A model generated the notes under the pieces. It was not told the origin of the DNA, did no database searches, and worked only from the letters and a program-made list of their open reading frames with translations. From a virus, in the IMG/VR virus record IMGVR_UViG_3300043409_001462, positions 1 through 64,000 of that record: a stretch of 64,000 nt of DNA; one strand, written 5' to 3'. Shown piece after piece: positions 22,283 to 33,600 of this stretch (its first letter is position 1; each line of letters opens with the position of its first letter). The position numbers and the translations under genes are program-made.

Positions 22283-22476
22283 ACCACGAATTTGTTATAT
22301 TAAACAATAACGTGCTAGAAACTTACACTAAATATGAGGATATACCCGAATCTTTTGATCATGTAATTAAATTTTTGCCTCAGATTCCTGAACCGCCACA
22401 TACAGAAGCTCAACACGAAGAAATAGAGCAATGGAACGATAAGCTTCAAGAGCTTATGAAGAGGGAAAAGAAATAA
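22279..22476 (+). CDS. small conserved protein between needle and PAAR genes
   Basis: A 65-residue charged protein (MNHEFVILNNNVLETYTKYE...) with a helical C-terminal half (EEIEQWNDKLQELMKREKK). It overlaps the preceding gene by four bases (ATGA) and the PAAR gene by one (TAATG). The position suggests a spike-assembly helper; function not known. Confidence 0.55.
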   Translation: MNHEFVILNNNVLETYTKYEDIPESFDHVIKFLPQIPEPPHTEAQHEEIEQWNDKLQELMKREKK

Positions 22477-22766
22477 TGCCAGCAGCAACAAGAATAGGTG
22501 ATGCAGATGTTGCTCATTGTTCTGGAATGACAAGAGCCCAGGGTTCTCCAAACGTATTCGTTAATAGTATTGCCTGGAGTCGTCAGGGCGACAATAACAC
22601 TGGTCATCTTTTACCTGGTTCGCCTTGTCCTTCTCATGCTGCACCTATAGCTTCTGGATCTTCGACTGTATTTGTTAACGGTAAGGGGGCTGGTCGAGTT
22701 GGTGATGCTATTTCTGGTTGTACTTCAGTAGCAGCTGGTTCTCCAAACGTATTTGCAGGCGGATAA
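22476..22766 (+). CDS. PAAR-motif spike tip protein
   Basis: A 96-residue PAAR protein, the metal-bound cone that caps spikes of phage tails and type VI secretion systems. Features are MPAATRIGDADVAHCSG, repeated GSPNVFVN / GSSTVFVNGKGAGRVGDAIS and GSPNVFAGG, with His and Cys residues placed for metal binding (AHC, CPSHAAP, SGC). Corresponds to T4 gp5.4. Starts in a TAATG overlap; gp25 follows two bases after its stop. Confidence 0.88.
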   Translation: MPAATRIGDADVAHCSGMTRAQGSPNVFVNSIAWSRQGDNNTGHLLPGSPCPSHAAPIASGSSTVFVNGKGAGRVGDAISGCTSVAAGSPNVFAGG

Positions 22767-22767
22767 A

Positions 22768-23190
22768 ATGTTAACAACTAGAGCAGACAAATTAACTAAT
22801 ACGATAAAACAAGATTATTTTTCTGATTTTTTAAATGATTTTGACAGTCATCCAATTAATAATTCATTGGCTAAAGTTACTAATGAAAACGCTGTCAAGC
22901 AATCGATTCGAAACTTGATACTTACCAACAGAGGCGAAAGATTATTCCAACCTACAATCGGTTCGGATATCTATCGTTCATTGTTCGAACCAAACGATAC
23001 AGTTACAGCTGAAAATATAACTTTCTTTGTAAGAAGCACTATTTCTCAAAATGAACCAAGAGCTTTGTTATTACAAGTAAATGTTTATCCTAATCCTGAT
23101 AGAAATGCATTTACAGTAAATGTTGTTTTCTCTTTAATAAATAGTAATACACCTATCCAAATATCCGTAATTCTCAAAAGAGTAAGATAA
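22768..23190 (+). CDS. gp25: baseplate wedge protein, gp25-like
   Basis: A 140-residue protein of the gp25/GPW family (PF04965), the universal wedge component of contractile tails. Evidence: NENAVKQSIRNLILTNRGER followed by LFQPTIGSDIYRSLFEPND, and VNVYPNPDRNAFTVNVVFSL. ATG 22768 is used; the frame also opens at TTG 22753 inside the PAAR gene. Overlaps gp6 by one base (TAATG). Confidence 0.88.
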   Translation: MLTTRADKLTNTIKQDYFSDFLNDFDSHPINNSLAKVTNENAVKQSIRNLILTNRGERLFQPTIGSDIYRSLFEPNDTVTAENITFFVRSTISQNEPRALLLQVNVYPNPDRNAFTVNVVFSLINSNTPIQISVILKRVR

Positions 23191-25013
23191 TGGCAAATAG
23201 CTCGTTAAGCCTTGTATCATTAGACTTTGACACTTTAAAGGCAAATTTTAAAACATACCTGAAGTCTCAGAGCGTATTCAGAGATTACGATTTTGAAGGT
23301 TCGAATATCAACGTTCTCCTTGATGTTCTTTCATACAACTCATATTTAAACTCTTTCTACTTAAATATGGCTGTTTCTGAAGGATTTCTTGACTCAGCTC
23401 AGATGATGAGTTCTGTTATTTCACACGCCAAAGAATTAAACTACACTCCAAGATCAGCTAGATCTGCAAAAGCGTTTGTTAATCTTAATATTAGTGTAAC
23501 ATCTGGTACTACTAAAACGATAGAAATTCCAAAGGGTACACAATTTAGTGGACAAAACGCTAATGGATCGTTTGTGTATACTACCGCAGAAACTCATGTG
23601 TTGACATCAACATCTACTGCTTTTTCTATTGCTAATTTGGCTATCTATGAAGGCACATACATAAACGAAACACAAATTATCGATAACTCTATCGAAAATC
23701 AGAAATTTGTATTATCAAATAAAAACGTAGATACAACAAGTATAGCTGTTACTGTTTTAGAAAACGATGGTTTAAATGTATTCGATTATAAACAGGCTAC
23801 AAATTTATATGGTTTAACCAATACTTCTCCTGCATATTTCGTTCAGTGCACTTTAGAAGGTTATTATGAAGTAGTATTTGGTGATGGTGTATTTGGTCGT
23901 ACTCCTCAAAACAACGCTACTGTTCTTATAACATATAGAATAACAAATGGATTAAATGGTAATGGCGTAGGTTCATTTAATGCAGACAGAGACATTGGTG
24001 CATTTAATAATGTACAAGCTACAGTAAGAGTTACAACTGTAAGTGCATCTGTTGATGGTGACGCTATAGAGTCTATTGAATCTATACGTTACAGAGCTCC
24101 TAGACATTATCAAACTCAAGATAGAGCTATTACTACCAATGATTATGCAAATATGATATATGAAAACTATCCAGAAATTAAAGCTGTTAATGTGTTTGGT
24201 GGTGAAACAGTTTCTGGCACCATAGAATATGGTAGAGTGTATATTTCAGCTGTTAGTCGTTCAGGCGCTACTATTACAAATTCTCTTAAGACTGATATTG
24301 TAAATTATATTTCAAATAAAAATTCAATTTCTATAAAGCCAGTAATTATAGATCCTATTTTTTTATACGTTATTCCTTCAATAACAGCCACTGTAAATTT
24401 CAATCAGACTAATCAATCTCCAGCTGATTTAAAAAGCATAGTTTTAAGGGCTGCTGAATCTTTTAATTCTTCTTACCTTCAAAATTTCAATACATCTTTT
24501 AGATTTTCGAAATTTATGAGCGCATTAAATGATGCTGATGCTAGTATTGAAAGTATTCAGGTATATAACGTAATTAAAAAAATAGCAAATCCTGTGTTAA
24601 ATATTAGCACTCCTGTGTCAGTATCATTTAATAACATCATAGTAGCAGGAACTTTGGTAAGTAGTGAATTTCTATTAAATGATGGTAACACATATATTTT
24701 AACTGACTACAATCCAAACAAAAACACATTCGTAAGAACAGGGTTTCAATCTACCTATGATGTTGAAAACACAAACAAAGTCGTTTATCTAAAACAGATA
24801 TCCTCTGCTAATATCCAAAATTATACAGAGGTTGGAGCTATTGATTACGATAGCGGAACTGTAACAGTAAAATCGTTGACTATATCTAATTTCTTAGGGC
24901 AGGTTGGTATTACGTTCTACGCTTCGCCAAAATATGAAGATTTGTATGCTGTAAAAAACGATTTAATTGAAATCGACATGGATAACATTATCATTTCAGT
25001 AGTATCTACATGA
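23190..25013 (+). CDS. gp6: baseplate wedge protein, gp6-like
   Basis: A 607-residue homologue of T4 gp6, which builds the baseplate ring. The N-terminus has DFDTLKANFKTYLKSQSVFR, then DYDFEGSNINVLLDVLSYNS and YLNMAVSEGFLDSAQMMSSV, followed by AKELNYTPRSARSA. Middle and C-terminal parts are beta-rich with a J-like wedge domain (APRHYQTQDRAITTNDYANM). Length is near T4 gp6 (660). Follows gp25 as in T4. ATGA overlap with the next gene. Confidence 0.88.
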   Translation: MANSSLSLVSLDFDTLKANFKTYLKSQSVFRDYDFEGSNINVLLDVLSYNSYLNSFYLNMAVSEGFLDSAQMMSSVISHAKELNYTPRSARSAKAFVNLNISVTSGTTKTIEIPKGTQFSGQNANGSFVYTTAETHVLTSTSTAFSIANLAIYEGTYINETQIIDNSIENQKFVLSNKNVDTTSIAVTVLENDGLNVFDYKQATNLYGLTNTSPAYFVQCTLEGYYEVVFGDGVFGRTPQNNATVLITYRITNGLNGNGVGSFNADRDIGAFNNVQATVRVTTVSASVDGDAIESIESIRYRAPRHYQTQDRAITTNDYANMIYENYPEIKAVNVFGGETVSGTIEYGRVYISAVSRSGATITNSLKTDIVNYISNKNSISIKPVIIDPIFLYVIPSITATVNFNQTNQSPADLKSIVLRAAESFNSSYLQNFNTSFRFSKFMSALNDADASIESIQVYNVIKKIANPVLNISTPVSVSFNNIIVAGTLVSSEFLLNDGNTYILTDYNPNKNTFVRTGFQSTYDVENTNKVVYLKQISSANIQNYTEVGAIDYDSGTVTVKSLTISNFLGQVGITFYASPKYEDLYAVKNDLIEIDMDNIIISVVST

Positions 25014-27049
25014 ACATAGAAAAACATATCTCACCATTTATAGCTTCACAGTTCCCTAGCTTCTATGAAGAAGAAGGAACTAATTTTATCGCATTTGTGA
25101 AAGCGTATTATGAATGGGCTGAACAGCAAGACAAATTTATTAATCTATCTCGTTCGATATATGAGATCAAAGATATCGATTCGACTTCAGAAAGCTTTAT
25201 CAAATACTTCAAGAATAAGTATATCTTATCACTTCCAGAATCTATTATAGCGGATAAGAAGCTTTTAGTCAAGCACATATTAGAGTTATATAGATCAAAA
25301 GGTACACAGAGAGCTTATGAACTACTTTTTCGTTTATTCTTCAATGAGGAAATTTCTCTATACATACCAAGTGAATACATATTTAAACCATCAGAAGCCC
25401 TTTGGTATATACCATATTACATAGAAGTTTCAGACCATCCATTACTACCTGAATTGGTTGGTAAAAAAATATACTCTAAGAAAGAAGGTTTTGCGACTGT
25501 AGAAAACTACTTTGTAAAAATCGTTAATAATAAAACTATTAATGTGTTAACACTTTCTGGACTAGAAGGTAATTTTAATTTTAATGAGCAGATATATTGT
25601 GATGATTTCCCTGCAATAACTCCTGAAAATGCACCTATAATTTTTGGTTCGCTTTCATCTATCAGTATAACAAATGGCGGAAGTAACTTTAAAATTGGTG
25701 ATCTACTGAATATAAATGCTGGTGGAGAAGGTGGTATTGCACGTGTAGCTGCTACTAAAGAAGAAAACGGTAAAGTTGATTTTACTCTAGTAGATGGCGG
25801 GCATGGATTTTCTGTTAATGCTATTGTATCAGTAACTGGTGGATACGGTACAGGCGCTTCGTTCCAAGTTGGTGGTATAACAGACAAACAAGTGTATAGA
25901 ATTGTTTCTGATAAGTTATCAAATTATAATCAAACTGCTTTGGAAGATTCTGCTGCGGGTATTCGTTTTTCAATAAGCAGTCCGACTGGAACATATATCG
26001 TAGGCGAAAAGGTAAAAGGTTCTGCTAATACACGTTTGTTAGATGTTCAGGAATTGTATTCTGCAGCTGCAAATGGCGAAACTTTCTCAAATACATTTTT
26101 AGGTATTAGTGATCTAATAGCGTACAATGTCGACGGTAACAGTATTTCTATAACTGGAACAGATACTAATTTAAATAACGCAAATTTAGCTACTGGTGCT
26201 ATCCTTATTAGTAGTGGTTCTTCTGCACTTATTAAAATTAATAGAGCAAATACTAAGGTTCAAAACGTAGCGAATGGTATCGTAGTTACAGCTAATACTT
26301 CGGAAGTATTACTAAATCAAATTCAAGGTAAATTTATTTCTGGTAGTATTGTGACAGGAACTGAGTTTGGTGATTTGTATAGCTATACAGCTACAATCGA
26401 TTCTCAAATAAAAATGACGAACTGGATGTTCCCTTACGCAACAGGAATCGGGTTTAGATCAAATTTAGATACACCATTAAACAAGCTATTAACTATAAGA
26501 AATTTTGAAGTTGGAACTATCACATATCTTAAAAATGTAAACCCTGGTAAAGGATACTCTGATGATCCAACAGTTAGTATTATTGAGCCAGATATTTACG
26601 ATTTGAGAATAAACAACGGTCGTGATGGTTATTATGGATATGATGCTATTGTAACATCAAAAGCTAGTTCTGCTAAAGGTGTTGTTACTGCATTAGAAGT
26701 TGTTGACTCGGGTTATGGATACAATCAAAACGAAACTTTGTATTTGAGTAATCCTAACAACTCTGTAGTTGTTAGTGGTGTATCTGTTGTTGATAATAAC
26801 GGTAAGGGTATGGGATATTGGAAGAACAATAAAAGCTTTACATCAGACACTATAAATATCCAAGATAGCTACTATTACCAGAGTTTTTCATATGAAATTG
26901 TAGCTTCTCGTATGATGAATACCTATGAAAAATACGTTAAAGATTTAATACACCCAAGCGGTATGAAAATGTTTGGTAAATATGCACTAAACAGTTATTT
27001 GGTAGATGATTACAATAAGCCACAAACATTTTCGATCGCGCAATCATAA
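25010..27049 (+). CDS. large baseplate wedge protein (gp7-position)
   Basis: A 679-residue protein. Residues about 1-130 are helical (FPSFYEEEGTNFIAFVKAYY, ELYRSKGTQRAYELLFRLFF), a segment I recall from baseplate genes of cyanophages. The rest is beta-rich with GG-x-GY type repeats (NPGKGYSDDPTVSI, DSGYGYNQNETLYLS) and the module EVLLNQIQGKFISGSIVTG seen also in the next two large proteins. Located where T4 has gp7, but similarity to T4 gp7 is not evident to me. Ends at a TAA inside a NATAAATA motif. Confidence 0.65.
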   Translation: MNIEKHISPFIASQFPSFYEEEGTNFIAFVKAYYEWAEQQDKFINLSRSIYEIKDIDSTSESFIKYFKNKYILSLPESIIADKKLLVKHILELYRSKGTQRAYELLFRLFFNEEISLYIPSEYIFKPSEALWYIPYYIEVSDHPLLPELVGKKIYSKKEGFATVENYFVKIVNNKTINVLTLSGLEGNFNFNEQIYCDDFPAITPENAPIIFGSLSSISITNGGSNFKIGDLLNINAGGEGGIARVAATKEENGKVDFTLVDGGHGFSVNAIVSVTGGYGTGASFQVGGITDKQVYRIVSDKLSNYNQTALEDSAAGIRFSISSPTGTYIVGEKVKGSANTRLLDVQELYSAAANGETFSNTFLGISDLIAYNVDGNSISITGTDTNLNNANLATGAILISSGSSALIKINRANTKVQNVANGIVVTANTSEVLLNQIQGKFISGSIVTGTEFGDLYSYTATIDSQIKMTNWMFPYATGIGFRSNLDTPLNKLLTIRNFEVGTITYLKNVNPGKGYSDDPTVSIIEPDIYDLRINNGRDGYYGYDAIVTSKASSAKGVVTALEVVDSGYGYNQNETLYLSNPNNSVVVSGVSVVDNNGKGMGYWKNNKSFTSDTINIQDSYYYQSFSYEIVASRMMNTYEKYVKDLIHPSGMKMFGKYALNSYLVDDYNKPQTFSIAQS

Positions 27050-27052
27050 ATA
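27045..27052 (+). promoter_or_regulatory. putative late promoter (CATAAATA)
   Basis: CATAAATA overlaps the TAA stop of the upstream gene (27047-27049) and lies 23 nt before the gp8-like ATG. Confidence 0.45.
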
Positions 27053-27075
27053 GATAAAATAAATTGGACTGAAGA

Positions 27076-30000
27076 ATGGCAGTATTAACAATAAATCAGT
27101 ACATAGACACCATCAGTTCTTTCATCAACAACGTTGAAAGCTCTAAGAATTCGTATTATCTATTTTATGGTAAGGCTGATTCTTGGGTAAATTCCAATGG
27201 TCAAATAGATGATACGGCTGTTGTAACAGCTAATTCTTCTGTTTATTCCTATGAACAGTCAGTATATAATGACATTGTTTTTGGTAAATTGATTACACCA
27301 GAAGACATTACATATATGATTCCAAGATATAATTGGGTTAGTGGCACAGTATATTCTTCATACAATCAATCTGAAGCTAATTTGTACGATAAACAATTTT
27401 ACGTTATGACAGATGCTTATGAAGTTTACAAGTGTATCGATAACAATGGTGGAGCTAATTCAACTGTAAAACCTTCTTTGACGACCACTAGTGGAGTATT
27501 TTCTACTTCTGATGGTTATGTTTGGAAGTACATGTATACGGTTGATTCGAATGCAAATACTAAATTTACATCCTCTTCATATATTCCAGTTACACCAAAT
27601 AATAGTGTAACAAATAATGCTGTTAGAGGCTCTATTGACTTCATCAAGGTAGCTAATACTGGTAATAATTATCAGGCATATCATACTGGTTACATACAAA
27701 ATTTTCAAAACAACTTCGTAGTTCAAATCGCTAATACTGCTTCACCAATTACTGGTAGATATGTTGATTCTTCTATCTATTTAAAAACAGGTTTCGGCGC
27801 AGGTCAAATAAGAGACATTATTACATATAGTGGTTTGAATAGACTTGTGACAGTTTCACAGCCATTCAATACAGCTGTTGTTTTGAATATCGAAAATTTC
27901 AGTGGCTCTTTTGATGTAGGAACGCTTGCAACACAAAGACTAGAATATATCTCTTTCCTTTATCAGCAAGGTTATTTTAACGTAGGCGATCAGATAGTAC
28001 AGTCTGATACTGTTGCTACTGCTGATATTTTAAATGCTAACGTAACACAAATACGCGCAATTAAATCTAGTTCGAACGATTTCGTACAGGAACTACCATT
28101 CTATAATACTTCTCAAAGCGGTACTCTCCAAACTGGATCAGCGGATATCAAAACTAATATTATTAGAACGCTAACATTGACAAGACCTGGTTCAGGATAT
28201 ATTGCAAATGCAACAGTAACAATAGCTAATTCAGTTAATGATACTACTGGAACAGGAGCTACTGCTAATTCTGTTGCTAACTCAACTGGTAAAATTGCCA
28301 CTATCAATATAGTAAATCCTGGTTCTGGATTTACTCTTACACCAACTGTTACAATTTCTTCGCCACCATCTATCTTTTTTGACGCTTTTTATAACGTAAA
28401 TACAACAAGTGATTTTATAACCCTGTCAGGATATGCTCAGTATTTTTCAAACGGTGATTATGTTCGATATAATGTAGCTGTAGGTAATACAGCATTGACT
28501 AATTTATCTAATAATACATATTATTACGTTCTTGGAGCTAACAGTACTGGATTTAAAATTGCAGCGAACAATACTACATCAACTCCAATTAATTTAACTG
28601 CTGGTATTCAAGAACCAGGTCACTCGTTCACTGGCGAAACAGCTATCGCTACTCCTACTATTCTAACGTATATTGTTAGCGCAAATAGCGGAACACCGTT
28701 TGCTAATTTTTCTGCTGGCGATTATATTCGTATTGGTGCAAATGCTAATACTAACATCCGCCGTATTATATCTGTTAATAGTAGTATTGTTACTGTTAAT
28801 TATCCATTGTCAACCAATGCAATTGCTAATAGTGTATACAAAGTTACCTATGCAGCGCTACCAACTTCTATTACAACAACTCAAGCTAATGGTATTATTT
28901 CTGACACTAATCTTAACAGCGTAACTTTAAAATATAACAACTCTTCGATAAACAGTTTATTGTTCACAGTAGGCGAACGTGTTGATATGGTTGGTGGAGA
29001 TAATATTGTACAGGGCGCTAATGGTATTGTTTCGTACTGCAATTCTACCTCTGTTATTTTAAGTTCAATCCAAGGTACGTTTGCTACCAGCACTAATAAT
29101 TTTATTCGTGGTGTTTCTAGTTTGCAAAAATCAAATATTGTTTCTTCTGTTTCTTTCCCTAATATTACATTAGCTTCGCCGCAGGGTGAGTTTATATCTG
29201 GGCAAAAAATATTCATTAAAACTCTACCTAGCCTTTCAACAGTAGCTAATGCAACCCTAATCGCTTCATATAATATTCCAAACGAATTGACAGAATATGT
29301 TATTTCGCCAGCTGTTAAAATTGTTGGTGATGGTACTGGCGCTCTAGCATATTCTGTTGTCAATACTACGTTTCTATCAGCTAACGAAATTAACTCTATC
29401 GTTATGTTGAACACAGGGCAAAATTATACCTACGCAAATATTTCTATCACATCTAATAATTTGTTTGGAACTGGAGCTGTTGCTACTCCTGTAGTTTCTC
29501 CTCTTTCTGGTCATGGCTCTAATGCTTACAAAGAATTAGGTGCTAGATATGCTGGTGTTTCGATGACTATCGATACTGGCGAGAACGAAGGTTATAAGTA
29601 TCCTACATATGGTAGTTATCGCAGAGTTGGTATAATTGAAAATCCATTGTTCGCTGATGCTTCTGCTCGTATATCTGATTTCGAACGCATCAACCTTTCA
29701 CTAAGAAATAGAAGCGGTACTGGATTTCTTGTTGGTGAATACGTAGTACAATCTAATTCAAGCGCTGCTGGTTTTATTGTAACTGCAAATAGCACATATT
29801 TACAGTTGAAGAATATAAAAGGATCTTTCGTTCAAGCTATAAGTGGTGATAATATTAGAGGATTATCTTCAAATACCACAGCTAACGTATTTATTGCAAA
29901 TGTAATTACTTTCTCCGTATCAAATGTAGTAATTGTTTCTGAAACTATCTCTAATGCTCAGGCTCAGGTTATTCAAGCTAACAATACAGTATTGAAATTG

Positions 30001-30672
30001 ACTAATGTTTCGGGGCGTTTCGATGCTAACGATATCGTTTATGATTCTGTAATTAATGCATATGCTAACGTAACTGCTATCTATACAGTAAACAATACAG
30101 TAGATTCAACTACAAACTTCGGTAGAAAATTTTCTCAGGTAGCGAGAATTACAATATCTTCGAATACTGGAGCGTTTGTTGTTGGTGAAACTGTTACCCA
30201 AGCGGTAACATTAGCTTCTGGAACAATTATAAGTACGAATACAGATATCGATTTAGTGTATACAAATTCGAATGGCGCTTTCTCTGTCGGTAATCGTGTA
30301 ACTGATAGCACATCAAACGCCAATGGAATTGTAACTTTCGCGAACAATACTTACCTAAGAATTACTTCAAAAAATGGCGTGTTTGCATCTGGCCACAGAA
30401 TCATAAATAATGTAAATATAGGTGCTGATATTACGAATGTTTATCCAGCTTTAGTATTAAACGATGTAAGTGGAAGTAATAAGTTCCAAACTGGTGCTAA
30501 CGTGGTAATTGGTAGTATAAGCGGCGCGATAGGTAAAAGTGAAATAGCAACAACTATAATTTATCCAGAGTTAGTAAGAGATAGTGGTTCGGTGGTTTAT
30601 TTGGAAAATATAGCGCCAGTAACTAGAACAGCTACTTCTAAAGAAAAAATTAATTTGATTATTAAGTTTTAG
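27076..30672 (+). CDS. gp8: extended baseplate wedge protein, gp8-like N-terminus
   Basis: A 1198-residue protein. The first about 230 residues look like T4 gp8: QYIDTISSFINNVESSKNSY then YLFYGKADSW, FGKLITPEDITYMIPRYNW, YDKQFYVMTDAYEVYKCIDN and SDGYVWKYMYTV. T4 gp8 has only 334 residues. The remaining about 950 consist of beta modules: GG-x-GY type repeats (RPGSGYIANATVTI, NPGSGFTLTPTVTI) and about 50-residue units such as GEYVVQSNSSAAGFIV with LQLKNIKGSFVQ. The extension may widen the baseplate or carry fibres. Own late motif upstream. Confidence 0.7.
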   Translation: MAVLTINQYIDTISSFINNVESSKNSYYLFYGKADSWVNSNGQIDDTAVVTANSSVYSYEQSVYNDIVFGKLITPEDITYMIPRYNWVSGTVYSSYNQSEANLYDKQFYVMTDAYEVYKCIDNNGGANSTVKPSLTTTSGVFSTSDGYVWKYMYTVDSNANTKFTSSSYIPVTPNNSVTNNAVRGSIDFIKVANTGNNYQAYHTGYIQNFQNNFVVQIANTASPITGRYVDSSIYLKTGFGAGQIRDIITYSGLNRLVTVSQPFNTAVVLNIENFSGSFDVGTLATQRLEYISFLYQQGYFNVGDQIVQSDTVATADILNANVTQIRAIKSSSNDFVQELPFYNTSQSGTLQTGSADIKTNIIRTLTLTRPGSGYIANATVTIANSVNDTTGTGATANSVANSTGKIATINIVNPGSGFTLTPTVTISSPPSIFFDAFYNVNTTSDFITLSGYAQYFSNGDYVRYNVAVGNTALTNLSNNTYYYVLGANSTGFKIAANNTTSTPINLTAGIQEPGHSFTGETAIATPTILTYIVSANSGTPFANFSAGDYIRIGANANTNIRRIISVNSSIVTVNYPLSTNAIANSVYKVTYAALPTSITTTQANGIISDTNLNSVTLKYNNSSINSLLFTVGERVDMVGGDNIVQGANGIVSYCNSTSVILSSIQGTFATSTNNFIRGVSSLQKSNIVSSVSFPNITLASPQGEFISGQKIFIKTLPSLSTVANATLIASYNIPNELTEYVISPAVKIVGDGTGALAYSVVNTTFLSANEINSIVMLNTGQNYTYANISITSNNLFGTGAVATPVVSPLSGHGSNAYKELGARYAGVSMTIDTGENEGYKYPTYGSYRRVGIIENPLFADASARISDFERINLSLRNRSGTGFLVGEYVVQSNSSAAGFIVTANSTYLQLKNIKGSFVQAISGDNIRGLSSNTTANVFIANVITFSVSNVVIVSETISNAQAQVIQANNTVLKLTNVSGRFDANDIVYDSVINAYANVTAIYTVNNTVDSTTNFGRKFSQVARITISSNTGAFVVGETVTQAVTLASGTIISTNTDIDLVYTNSNGAFSVGNRVTDSTSNANGIVTFANNTYLRITSKNGVFASGHRIINNVNIGADITNVYPALVLNDVSGSNKFQTGANVVIGSISGAIGKSEIATTIIYPELVRDSGSVVYLENIAPVTRTATSKEKINLIIKF

Positions 30673-30680
30673 AGGAAAAT

Positions 30681-33600
30681 ATGGCATTACAAACAGATTT
30701 ATCACGTAGTCCTTATTATGATGATTACAGCTCTGGTAAAAATTTCTACAGAGTCCTGTATAGACCAGGCACAGCTGTCCAAACTCGTGAACTTAATCAA
30801 ATGCAAACTATTTTGCAGGATCAAATTGACAAATTTGGTCGTCATATTTTTTCAGAGGGTTCAGTAGTAGAGGGTTGTTCTTTTACTTTCGATAACTCTT
30901 ATGATTACGTTAAAATTAGCGACACATACGCTAATGGTTTCGCTTTTACTATTTCTGATTTCCAGGACAAATATGCATACAATACGAATGGATTAACAGC
31001 CTTAATTATCAACACTGTTGTTGGATACTCTTCACAAGATCCAGACCTTAATACTATTTATTTGAAGTATTTGAATGTAGGAACATTTGCGAACGGTTCT
31101 CCTCAAACTACATTCGCTAATAACGAAACACTGGTTGTATCAGCAAATAGTCAAACAAGTAATACATCAGCTATTGTTGGTAGCGTTTCTGTTCCTACAG
31201 TTACAGCTTCTACTGGTAGAGGTTATGCCTTCACAACAACAGCTGGCGTTATTTTTCAAAAAGGTTTTTTCATTAATGTTCCACCACAAACATTAATTGT
31301 ATCTAAGTATTCGAATAACCCAGATAACATTTCTGTTGGGTTTAATTCTGTTGAAAATATTATAACACCAGAAGCAGACACTTCGTTGTTAGATAACGCT
31401 GCAGGCGCTCCTAACTATGCAGCTCCTGGCGCTCATAGACTTCAACTTGTACCAACACTTTTTACAGCTATAACTTCTCAAGTTGAAAACGAAGCTTCAT
31501 TTTTCTCGTTAGTAGATTTTACAGACGGTGTACCTACTTCTATTAATAACACTGCAGAGTACGCTGCTCTTGGAAAACAACTAGCCAAAAGAACTTTCGA
31601 AACAAACGGTAATTATATTGTTTCTCCATTTTTACTTTCAGCAGAAGAAAAAGCAGAAACTGATGCGCTTTATCAGGACTATGTAAATCTTGTTTCATCT
31701 CCTGGTATTGGATACGCAGAAGGTTTTAGAGTTGAATTTGTCAACAATGCAAGAATTAACCTTAGAAAAGGTTTAGATATTAGTTCGATTGATGGGCAGG
31801 TTGTTAGTGCTAACTACGGTAATTACATATCAGTTAATGAATATGTTGGCGATTTCGACACCGAAAATGTTACATTAGTTGAAATTCATAACGTATCAAA
31901 AACAGCTATAACATCTCGTGGATTTTTAGGAATTGGATATTCGTCTGGTACAAAAATTGGTACTGCTTATATAAAAGCCGTAGAGTATAGTTCTGGTATT
32001 ATAGGCAATCAAGCAGCAATATATAAATTATATCTTTTCAATATCAATATGAATGCTGGTCAAACATTCAGTAATGCTAGAAGTTTAATACGTTATAGCG
32101 CTAGTGCTGTAAAGGCGGTTGCTGATATTGTTCTTACGTATAGCGCTGCTATCGCTAATAGTGTTGCATCTATCCAACAGCCAAAACTTGACACCTTAAT
32201 TTTTCCATTAGGTCAACAAGCGATAACATCAAATGGGTTTAGTAGCACACAATATGTTTATAGAAATAAAAATAGTGCACAAATACAAACTACAGGTAGT
32301 ATGGCTGTAGGATTACCTACTGTTGTTGGTTCTGGTACTGAAAGTTTTAACGTTTCTGGTGCTTTATCAACAAGCGAAATTAACAATTTTCTAGTTATAC
32401 CAACAGCTAGTGTTTCTACAACTAACAAAGGTGGTACAGTAACTGTTATTTCTGGCAATTCAACTGTTAATAAAGGTAGTACTACGACCTATTTTAGTGA
32501 TGATTACAGAAGTGGTGATTTTATAAAAATTGGCACTAACGTTTATCAAATCGCTTCTATTGCTAATAGTACACAACTTATTCTTACTACTAACTCAGTT
32601 GCAAGTGCAACCAATTCTGTACATAGTAAATCCTTTGTAACTGGCGTCCCTATTGATTTTTCTCAACCGCATAGAAGCATTACAGTAGTCGCTAATTCTT
32701 CTGCTACTTTTAGTTTAGGTGAAAATTTAGCAAGTACTCTACAAACAACTGTATACCACGATATTCTTAGAAAAAATACTGTTTCTATCGGTAAAAGTAT
32801 TGTAAAAAATGCTCTGGTTAAAATCGATTGCTCGTCGCACTCAGCGAATAGTACTGGACCATGGTGTTTAGGTCTTCCAGATATTGCTGGAATCAATGGC
32901 ATTTACATTGGAACTGATGGTGTATATTCGAATTCTACTACAGCTTCTGATTCTTCTAATCTATTTACTTTTATTGGTGGACAAACTGACAATAGCTATG
33001 ATTTAGGATTTATCAAATATAAAAACATTGACACATCATTAATAGACAATACTTCTACAATCCTTGTAGATTTAAATGTGTACACTCATAATCGTTCTCA
33101 GGGCGTTGGTTTCTTTACTGCTAACTCTTATCCTGTTAATGATACTCCTACTAGTCAACAAAGAACTACATCTATATACACTCAAGAAATTCCAACATAT
33201 ACTTCAACTTCTGGTTTAGTTTATGATCTTCGTGATTGCGTTGATTATCGTTATTTTGCTGCTAATACTGCAAACCCAACAACTACAGTAGGTTCTGCGA
33301 CAGTAAATCCAAGTAGTACTCAAACGTTTAATATTCTTCCTTCTGGTTCATATTTACCAAGTGTTAATAGTAACTGGCAGTCAGATGTAAAACATTACCT
33401 ACCAAGAAAAGACTTAGTTGTTGTAACTACCAAAGGTCGTTTGAAAATTATAGAAGGTGTTTCTAAAACTATTCCAAGAGCTCCAAATAATAAACCAGGT
33501 GGTATGCCTTTAGGTGTAGTAACAATACCACCATATCCATCTCTTACTTCTAAGAAAGCTAAAGAAGTTAACAGATATGATTATGCTATTTCTGCTTCTA

